Under the pieces are notes generated by a model. That model searched no databases. It was not told where the DNA came from and was given only the letters and a program-made list of their open reading frames with translations. Both the position numbers and the translations under genes were made by a program. Below, one piece after another: positions 42,311 through 46,897 of a DNA stretch of 46,897 nucleotides. The stretch spans positions 1 through 46,897 of the forward strand of contig NZ_DHYG01000022.1 in NCBI RefSeq assembly GCF_002414005.1. Direction: 5' to 3'. The stretch is from Psychrobacter sp. UBA5136 (GTDB lineage Bacteria; Pseudomonadota; Gammaproteobacteria; Pseudomonadales; Moraxellaceae). Position 1 is the stretch's first letter; each line of letters opens with the position of its first letter.

Positions 42311-43639
42311 ATGTCGTCATCTCGGAATGCCAACGACAAGGCTGGCCCGTTAACATGGTTGCCTTGGATTTTGTTGCTGATAGTGATTGCAGCGTTTATT
42401 TGGTTGTTCACGAGTATGAAATCGACATCAGAGCAAACGTGGGAGCCGCCCAGAACCACGCCCGCTGAGCAGCAAGCGTCAGCGCCTGTTTCCGACACAC
42501 CCGCACCGATTTCCTCTTATCATAATGGCGTTGCTCGCGCGTCACAATCGGTCGTCAATATCTATACCACCCAAACGATGGCAGAGCATCCTTATATGGA
42601 TGATCCCGTGCTGCGCCGGTTTTTTGAATTTCATGGCGGGCCGTCACAAGAGCAGGGCAATACCAACTTGGGCTCCGGCGTGATTGTCTCAGAAGATGGT
42701 TATATCGTAACCAACGCCCATGTCATTGAAAAAGCTGATGAAATTACGGTCGCCTTAAATGATGGCCGTAAGAGCCGTGCTAAACTGATTGGTACCGATC
42801 CAGACAGTGATTTGGCGGTGATTAAAGTCGACATGACGGACTTAACGCCACTTGGCTTCCGTGAAGAGCCTATTCAAGTTGGCGATGTGGCATTGGCGAT
42901 TGGCAATCCGTTTGGGGTCGGTCAGACGGTGACGCAAGGGATTATTTCAGCGACAGGGCGTACCGGTCTTGGGGTCAATAAGTTTGAAGACTTTATTCAA
43001 ACCGATGCGGCGATTAACCCAGGTAACTCAGGTGGCGCGCTGGTTGATGCTCACGGTGAGCTGGTTGGTATCAATACGGCTATTTATTCGCGCTCTGGGG
43101 GTTCGATGGGTATTGGCTTTGCCATTCCCACTGCTATCGTTGAGCAAGTGATGAATGCCATTATTAAAGATGGTAAGGTCAGCCGTGGTTGGTTGGGTAT
43201 TGAAATCCAATCGCAATTACGCGACCCAACGCAGCTTGAAACCTCAACAGGTGTTGAAGTATTTAATGTCGTGCCTAAAAGCCCAGCGGCTAAAAGTGGT
43301 CTGCGCGTCGGCGATATTATTTTATCAATTGACGGTGTTGAGATGACGGATGCCAATACTCTAATCCAATATGTCGCGCGTAAAGCGCCTAATACCACGC
43401 TTAATGCACAAGTTCTACGCCGTGGTAAGAATAAGCAAGTGAAGATACTTTTAGAAGAACGTCCAGCGCAAGAACCGATGGCACGCCCTGTCGTCATCCA
43501 CGATGAAACGCTTGGCGGTTTAGGTCAACCGCATCTACAAGACGAAGGGTCCGATGTACCAATGATGTCAGAAGCCGAGCGCGACCGTATGCGCGAAGAG
43601 CTATTGCAGCTATTTGAAAGAGATGGCGCACCTTTATAA
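42311..43639 (+). CDS. DegS-like membrane-anchored serine protease (trypsin plus one PDZ)
   Basis: This is a periplasmic HtrA-family protease held in the inner membrane by an N-terminal helix (residues about 16-34, LPWILLLIVIAAFIWLF). The trypsin-like domain carries the triad H137 (TNAHV), D167 (DSDLAVI) and S240 (NPGNSGGAL), with GSGVIVSEDGYIVTNAHV and AIGNPFGVGQTVTQGIIS. A single PDZ domain follows (GVEVFNVVPKSPAAKSGLRV, GDIILSIDG). In E. coli, DegS cuts RseA to start the sigma-E stress response, so the anchor and one PDZ suggest that role. The tail after the PDZ (about residues 390-442) is long and charged, longer than in DegS. DegP and DegQ have two PDZ domains and no retained anchor. Confidence 0.92.
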   Translation: MSSSRNANDKAGPLTWLPWILLLIVIAAFIWLFTSMKSTSEQTWEPPRTTPAEQQASAPVSDTPAPISSYHNGVARASQSVVNIYTTQTMAEHPYMDDPVLRRFFEFHGGPSQEQGNTNLGSGVIVSEDGYIVTNAHVIEKADEITVALNDGRKSRAKLIGTDPDSDLAVIKVDMTDLTPLGFREEPIQVGDVALAIGNPFGVGQTVTQGIISATGRTGLGVNKFEDFIQTDAAINPGNSGGALVDAHGELVGINTAIYSRSGGSMGIGFAIPTAIVEQVMNAIIKDGKVSRGWLGIEIQSQLRDPTQLETSTGVEVFNVVPKSPAAKSGLRVGDIILSIDGVEMTDANTLIQYVARKAPNTTLNAQVLRRGKNKQVKILLEERPAQEPMARPVVIHDETLGGLGQPHLQDEGSDVPMMSEAERDRMREELLQLFERDGAPL

Positions 43640-43690
43640 ATTTATAATGAAAACCTGAATAAAGATGATTTTACAGTTTAAGAAATAATA

Positions 43691-43725
43691 AAAAAGCGCG
43701 CTATCTATAGAATAGCGCGCTTTTT
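43691..43725. terminator. bidirectional terminator between degS-like and ferredoxin genes
   Basis: AAAAAGCGCGCTAT (43691-43704) and ATAGCGCGCTTTTT (43712-43725) are perfect 14-bp arms with a 7-nt loop, and T-runs follow on both strands. It serves two convergent genes. Confidence 0.92.
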
Positions 43726-43762
43726 TTATCAGAATTTTTTTAAAAATAGCTTTATTTAGCGG

Positions 43763-44029
43763 CTATTTTTCGAACAGCTCATGATTGATATAAATGACGC
43801 CTTGCACGCGGCAGCAGCAGGGCAGGATTTCATCTTCTTCAATCATAGCAAGCGGCTCAAACGGATAATCAATAACGTGAGAGCTGGCAATACGCTTGAT
43901 GCGGCAACTGCCACAATAGCCCTCACGGCATTGATAATTGATATCATGTCCGGTGCGTAGCAATCCATCCAGCAGACTCTCGTCATCATGCAAGTAGAAT
44001 TGCTTCTTACTCGTCATTACCCAAGTCAT
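43763..44029 (-). CDS. yfaE: 2Fe-2S ferredoxin, YfaE-like
   Basis: This 88-aa plant-type ferredoxin has the cluster ligands in CREGYCGSC (three Cys) and the fourth in the LPCCCRVQG segment. E. coli YfaE maintains the diferric tyrosyl radical cofactor of NrdB, and this gene follows nrdB on the same strand, as in E. coli. The start at 44029 is supported by AGGGTTAAATT upstream; an inner ATG at 44017 is less likely. A hairpin after nrdB could reduce its expression relative to nrdB. Confidence 0.9.
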   Translation of the reverse strand: MTWVMTSKKQFYLHDDESLLDGLLRTGHDINYQCREGYCGSCRIKRIASSHVIDYPFEPLAMIEEDEILPCCCRVQGVIYINHELFEK

Positions 44030-44124
44030 AATTTAACCCTATGGCACTGGTTTTCCTATCTCGCAATTTTATTGCTATGCCAGTGTCCTTTAATATCGTG
44101 CTTATTATAAAAGGCAACTAAAAA

Positions 44125-44160
44125 AATGGCTTAAGCTTAAACTATTAAGATTAAGCCATT
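44125..44160 (-). terminator. hairpin between nrdB and the ferredoxin gene
   Basis: AATGGCTTAA (44125-44134) and TTAAGCCATT (44151-44160) pair perfectly around a 16-nt loop. On the minus strand a TTTTT run follows. It probably attenuates transcription into the ferredoxin gene. Confidence 0.75.
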
Positions 44161-44179
44161 AAAATTACTTGTATAAGCT

Positions 44180-45313
44180 TTAAAGCTCAAAGTCGTCAAA
44201 GTCGCTATTTGATAAATCAGAGTCAATCTGGCCGACCAAATACGAGCTGATTTCCGTCTCTTGCGGCGCCACTTGGACGTTATCAGACGACAGCCAAGTA
44301 TTAATCCACGGAATCGGATTTGATTTAGAATTTGGGAATGCCACCGGCAAGCCAACCGCTTCCATACGTAAATTGGTGATATATTCGATATATTGACAAA
44401 GAATGTCTTTATTTAGCCCGATCATTGAGCCGTCTTTAAACAGATAACCCGCCCATTCTTTTTCTTGCTGCGCAGCTTTGGTAAAGATCTCAATACTTTC
44501 ATCGAAGCACTCTTTGGCAATCTCGACCATTTCTGGATCGTCGCGACCATTACGCATCAAGTTTAGGATATGCTGCGTTCCGGTTAAATGCAGCGCTTCA
44601 TCACGGGCGATTAATTTAATAATCTTAGCGTTGCCTTCCATGAGTTTACGCTCAGCAAAGGCAAACGAGCAGGCAAACGACACATAAAAGCGAATGGCTT
44701 CTAAGACGTTAACCGCCATCAAGCATAAATACAGCTGTTTTTTCAGCGATTTTAAACTGACCATCACTTCTTTACCATTGACGGTGTGCGTGCCCGCGCC
44801 ATACATATTGTAAAGCTGTGAGTCATAATACAAATCATCGTAGTACTTAGCGATATCAGACGCACGCTGTAAAATGTGCTCGTTTTGCATAATGTCATCG
44901 AAGACAACGCCGGGATCATTGACGATATTACGAATGATGTGGGTATAGCTGCGCGAGTGAATGGTCTCAGAAAACGTCCATGTCTCAATCCACGTCTCAA
45001 GCTCAGGAATTGACACCAGCGGCAATAGCACCACGTTTGGGCTACGACCTTGGATAGAGTCGAGTAGGGTCTGATACTTTAGGTTACTGATAAAGATGTG
45101 CTGCTCATGCGAGGACAGATTGCCGTAGTCGATACGGTCTTTTGAGACGTCGACTTCTTCTGGACGCCAAAAGAATGACAGCTGCTTTTCAATCAACTGC
45201 TCAAAGATAGGGTGTTTTTGCTGATCATAACGCGCTACGTTGACTGGCTGACCAAAAAACATTGGCTCTTTTAGCGCATCGTTTGGCGCTTGGGAAAAAA
45301 TCGAGTAAGTCAT
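44180..45313 (-). CDS. nrdB: class Ia ribonucleoside-diphosphate reductase beta subunit
   Basis: NrdB holds the diiron-tyrosyl radical that starts catalysis in the NrdA alpha subunit during dNTP synthesis. In ETIHSRSYTHI the spacing Glu-x-x-His-x-x-x-Tyr matches E. coli E115, H118 and the radical Y122. RDEALHLTGTQHIL holds the later Glu and His ligands. The C-terminal tail (SSYLVGQIDSD and DDFEL) is the NrdA-docking peptide. From ATG 45313 (MTYSIFSQAP) it is 377 aa, close to E. coli R2; the frame extends to 45349, but AAGGTGGAACT before 45313 fixes the start. nrdA is not in the window, and a toxin-antitoxin operon lies directly upstream. No NrdR box was recognised. Confidence 0.97.
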   Translation of the reverse strand: MTYSIFSQAPNDALKEPMFFGQPVNVARYDQQKHPIFEQLIEKQLSFFWRPEEVDVSKDRIDYGNLSSHEQHIFISNLKYQTLLDSIQGRSPNVVLLPLVSIPELETWIETWTFSETIHSRSYTHIIRNIVNDPGVVFDDIMQNEHILQRASDIAKYYDDLYYDSQLYNMYGAGTHTVNGKEVMVSLKSLKKQLYLCLMAVNVLEAIRFYVSFACSFAFAERKLMEGNAKIIKLIARDEALHLTGTQHILNLMRNGRDDPEMVEIAKECFDESIEIFTKAAQQEKEWAGYLFKDGSMIGLNKDILCQYIEYITNLRMEAVGLPVAFPNSKSNPIPWINTWLSSDNVQVAPQETEISSYLVGQIDSDLSNSDFDDFEL

Positions 45314-45388
45314 AGTTCCACCTTTATAAGTGCTACAGTTGTGAATCAAAATTTTAAAGTTTGGTTTTAAAATACTGGCAAAAGGGCG

Positions 45389-45772
45389 TTATAAATTCTC
45401 TAAAGATATTTGCGTTGGTTGTTGTCCATCATTCATATACGCTTTAAAAATCTCGCTAAGCTCACTATCATCCAATCCCTCTAGCTCATCGATAGCGCTC
45501 TTACGCAGCGATGTTGCATCTACCTCTGCGGCTTTCTGTACTTCTTTTTTTGTTGCCTTTCTCGCTGGATTCTTGACTGGCTTTTTTGCTGCTCTTGGCG
45601 CGTCCATCTTTGGCATTGCGCTGCTATTCAATTGCTGACGAACTTCCTCGATATCGACTTCTACTTGCACGATATGCGAGTTACCATCATTTAGGTCAGA
45701 AAATACGTTAGGGATAAACAAACCACCGTCTTTGATGATTGCGGTATATTGCACGTCTATGACCTCCGTCAT
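45389..45772 (-). CDS. third gene of the toxin-antitoxin operon, antitoxin-like C-terminal tail
   Basis: This 127-aa protein is not recognised as a named family. It has an N-terminal beta-rich part (DVQYTAIIKDGGLFIPNVFS, then HIVQVEVDIEEV), a basic Lys/Pro/Ala linker (AAKKPVKNPARKATKK) and an acidic C-terminus ending MNDGQQPTQISLENL. That tail closely matches the end of the antitoxin (MNEGQTPIKVTLDDL): nine identities plus four conservative changes over 15 positions. It begins 20 bp after the relE stop, with GAG upstream of the ATG at 45772. I infer that it shares a transcript with the toxin and may bind it. The start of the domain faintly resembles short AbrB-like or DUF104-like antitoxins, which is unproven. 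Confidence 0.75.
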   Translation of the reverse strand: MTEVIDVQYTAIIKDGGLFIPNVFSDLNDGNSHIVQVEVDIEEVRQQLNSSAMPKMDAPRAAKKPVKNPARKATKKEVQKAAEVDATSLRKSAIDELEGLDDSELSEIFKAYMNDGQQPTQISLENL

Positions 45773-45792
45773 TTTTACTCTGTTTGTTTCGA

Positions 45793-46080
45793 TTATGGTT
45801 GGCGCGACACTAGGCTTTCATATACCTTATTGTTTTCTCTCTTGCCTACAGCGAGCACATAAACCACGACCACATCATCTTTGACGATATACACCAGACG
45901 ATAGCCGATGGTGCGTAGTTTGATTTTATAGGCGTCTGTATGTCCTGAAAGTTTTGACGCAGGAACACGTGGGTTTAATAAGCGCTGCTGTAATTTTTTC
46001 TTAAACTGCTGCTGAATACTGGGCGCTAGCTTTTTCCATTCTTTTAATGCTAAAGGATGAAACTCAAGACTATAAGTCAT
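45793..46080 (-). CDS. relE: RelE family mRNA interferase toxin
   Basis: RelE cleaves mRNA in the ribosomal A site and stops translation until its antitoxin blocks it. The 95-aa protein aligns with E. coli RelE without gaps over its length: ALKEWKKLAPSIQQQFKKKL, KLSGHTDAYKIKLRTIGYRL and VVVVYVLAVGKRENNKVYES. The residues known to matter in E. coli RelE are at the same numbers: K52, K54, R61, R81 and Y87, so the enzyme should be active. Its start lies inside the antitoxin gene (11-bp overlap), the usual way to keep antitoxin synthesis ahead. It is nearest to the StbE branch. Confidence 0.95.
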   Translation of the reverse strand: MTYSLEFHPLALKEWKKLAPSIQQQFKKKLQQRLLNPRVPASKLSGHTDAYKIKLRTIGYRLVYIVKDDVVVVYVLAVGKRENNKVYESLVSRQP

Positions 46081-46321
46081 CGAGCGTAACCTTTATCGGT
46101 GTCTGCCCTTCATTCATGCGAGCATCAACGGTTTGGCTAAGTGCCATATCGTCCATCGCCTCCATCATGCGCTCGTACATGTCTGTGGAAACTAAGTAAG
46201 CCACGGGTTTATTGTGGTTTAAAATAGCAATAGACTCACCATCCGACTGTTTAATGAGTGCTGAAGGGTTGGTCTTCAGCTCTGAGATACTGGCTGTTTG
46301 TGTCGCAAATATTGGTTGCAT
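46070..46321 (-). CDS. RelB/StbD-type antitoxin
   Basis: This is the antitoxin partner of the overlapping RelE. From ATG 46321 (MQPIFATQTASISELK) it is 83 aa; GGAG lies eight bases before that ATG, so the longer frame to 46372 is not used. The N-terminus has the Phd/YefM-type DNA-binding fold pattern (SISELKTNPSALIKQSDGES and IAILNHNKPVAYLVSTDMYE), and the C-terminal half (MALSQTVDARMNEGQTPIKV to LDDL) is the toxin-wrapping tail. Such antitoxins repress their own promoter, with the toxin as corepressor at low ratio. A candidate operator lies just upstream. Confidence 0.9.
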   Translation of the reverse strand: MQPIFATQTASISELKTNPSALIKQSDGESIAILNHNKPVAYLVSTDMYERMMEAMDDMALSQTVDARMNEGQTPIKVTLDDL

Positions 46322-46355
46322 GACCCATTCTCCGTTAAAATTACGCTCTAAATAT

Positions 46356-46389
46356 AGGTCTAATTTTAGCACGAAAATTAGGTCTTATT
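46356..46389 (-). promoter_or_regulatory. candidate autoregulatory operator of the toxin-antitoxin operon
   Basis: CTAATTTT (46360-46367) and AAAATTAG (46374-46381) form an 8-bp inverted repeat with a 6-bp centre. Overlapping it, AGGTCTAATT (46356-46365) and AGGTCTTATT (46380-46389) are direct copies 24 bp apart, about two helical turns. It lies 35-68 bp before the antitoxin start, where self-repression by an antitoxin-toxin complex would be expected. Confidence 0.6.
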
Positions 46390-46453
46390 TGTCACTGTGT
46401 TAAATTTAAATATTGGGGTAGCTAATCCCGCCTACCGCTTGTATTTTCACAAG

Positions 46454-46897
46454 CTATTTTGAGCCTTTATTAAATGAACTTAATAATCCAGTTAACTGTT
46501 CAATACCGTCAAAAGTTGTTGGCATTTGGTCTTCAGTAGCCACAATAGGAGCAAAAATAACGCTTTCGAACCTCTCGAAACTTTCTTTCATACCTTCTCT
46601 TAAATCTTTAGTATCTGAGTCATAATTATGTATAAATTGACAAAGAGTTAAACGTAAATCAATCTGGAGTATTTGAGACTTAATTGACTTAACGTTGACT
46701 AAAGATATTCTAAAAAAGTACAGTAGTATAAATAAAAACAAAACTGTTGAGATAGTTACTATTATAAATACAGGACTATCAAAATTGTTAGAAACTAAAT
46801 AATTAGCTGACCAAACAGATTTTGATATTATAAGTAAGATTATTATGGCCATCAGGATATAGTATGCACCATTTTGCGAGCCCATCCCAGATTCTGT
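46454..46897 (-). CDS. hypothetical membrane protein, possibly truncated by the window edge
   Basis: The frame runs from the right edge to a stop at 46454; an ATG at 46885 could be the start (143 aa), but the frame stays open through the edge, so the N-terminus may be missing. Two transmembrane helices are visible near the N-terminus (YYILMAIIILLIISKSVWSA and FIIVTISTVLFLFILLYFF), followed by a soluble helical part ending in GLLSSFNKGSK. It is not recognised. It is AT-rich compared with nrdB, so it may belong to the same accessory insertion as the toxin-antitoxin operon. Confidence 0.6.
   Translation of the reverse strand, partial: TESGMGSQNGAYYILMAIIILLIISKSVWSANYLVSNNFDSPVFIIVTISTVLFLFILLYFFRISLVNVKSIKSQILQIDLRLTLCQFIHNYDSDTKDLREGMKESFERFESVIFAPIVATEDQMPTTFDGIEQLTGLLSSFNKGSK

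Noticed and set aside
45314..45388. NrdR boxes upstream of nrdB
   Set aside because: No pair of the expected palindromic boxes was found in the short spacer.

Overview
The window looks like chromosomal DNA of a Moraxellaceae gammaproteobacterium, most likely Psychrobacter. The clues are moderate GC with AT-rich spacers, the single-chain thioredoxin-MsrA-MsrB protein, detached gspL-gspM genes, a class Ia nrdB followed by a YfaE-type ferredoxin, and protein sequences of Moraxellaceae character. The genus is inferred from sequence character only; no database search was run. No rRNA, tRNA, CRISPR array or complete insertion sequence was found.

Layout. Positions 1-1120 are an AT-rich accessory patch: the tail of a gene entering from the left, an orphan hypothetical gene on the minus strand, and a fragment without a start signal, ending in a 16-bp repeat pair. 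Positions 1124-3393 (minus strand) hold an L7/L12-like membrane-anchored protein, inorganic pyrophosphatase and lipB. Positions 3819-11042 carry an aldehyde dehydrogenase of the coniferyl-aldehyde type, a two-gene betaine/choline-type ABC importer whose binding protein and permease are fused, and a periplasmic methionine sulfoxide repair lipoprotein. Positions 11128-14840 hold pncB facing xseB/xseA and a small lipoprotein. Positions 15024-25884 (plus strand) hold an alpha/beta hydrolase, zapE, a nitroreductase, gpsA, sixA, gspL-gspM, a small membrane protein, pyrD, cvpA and purF. Positions 26121-32680 (minus strand) hold azlCD, a MATE exporter and secF, secD and yajC. Positions 33183-39967 are a cell-envelope block: a CNNM/CBS membrane protein, a secreted NTF2-like protein, a 1013-residue MltD-like lytic transglycosylase with seven LysM repeats, and a convergent MltF-like transglycosylase. 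About 1 kb of apparently decaying DNA follows, then a Nif3-family protein, a DegS-like protease, the ferredoxin and nrdB.

The right end (45389-46372, minus strand) is the most interesting part. A RelB/StbD-type antitoxin and a RelE toxin with all its catalytic residues are followed 20 bp later by a third small gene. That third protein ends in almost the same 15-residue tail as the antitoxin. This suggests a three-component toxin-antitoxin operon in which a second protein may bind the toxin or compete for it. A candidate operator with an inverted repeat lies upstream.

A second recurring theme is short tandem duplication (14-16 bp units, two to three copies) at gene ends and in spacers: 12349, 14446, 19187, 19788 and 38582. 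Most other genes are housekeeping, with lineage-specific extensions: SecF N-terminus, GpsA both ends, the LipB insert and the ProV-like insert.
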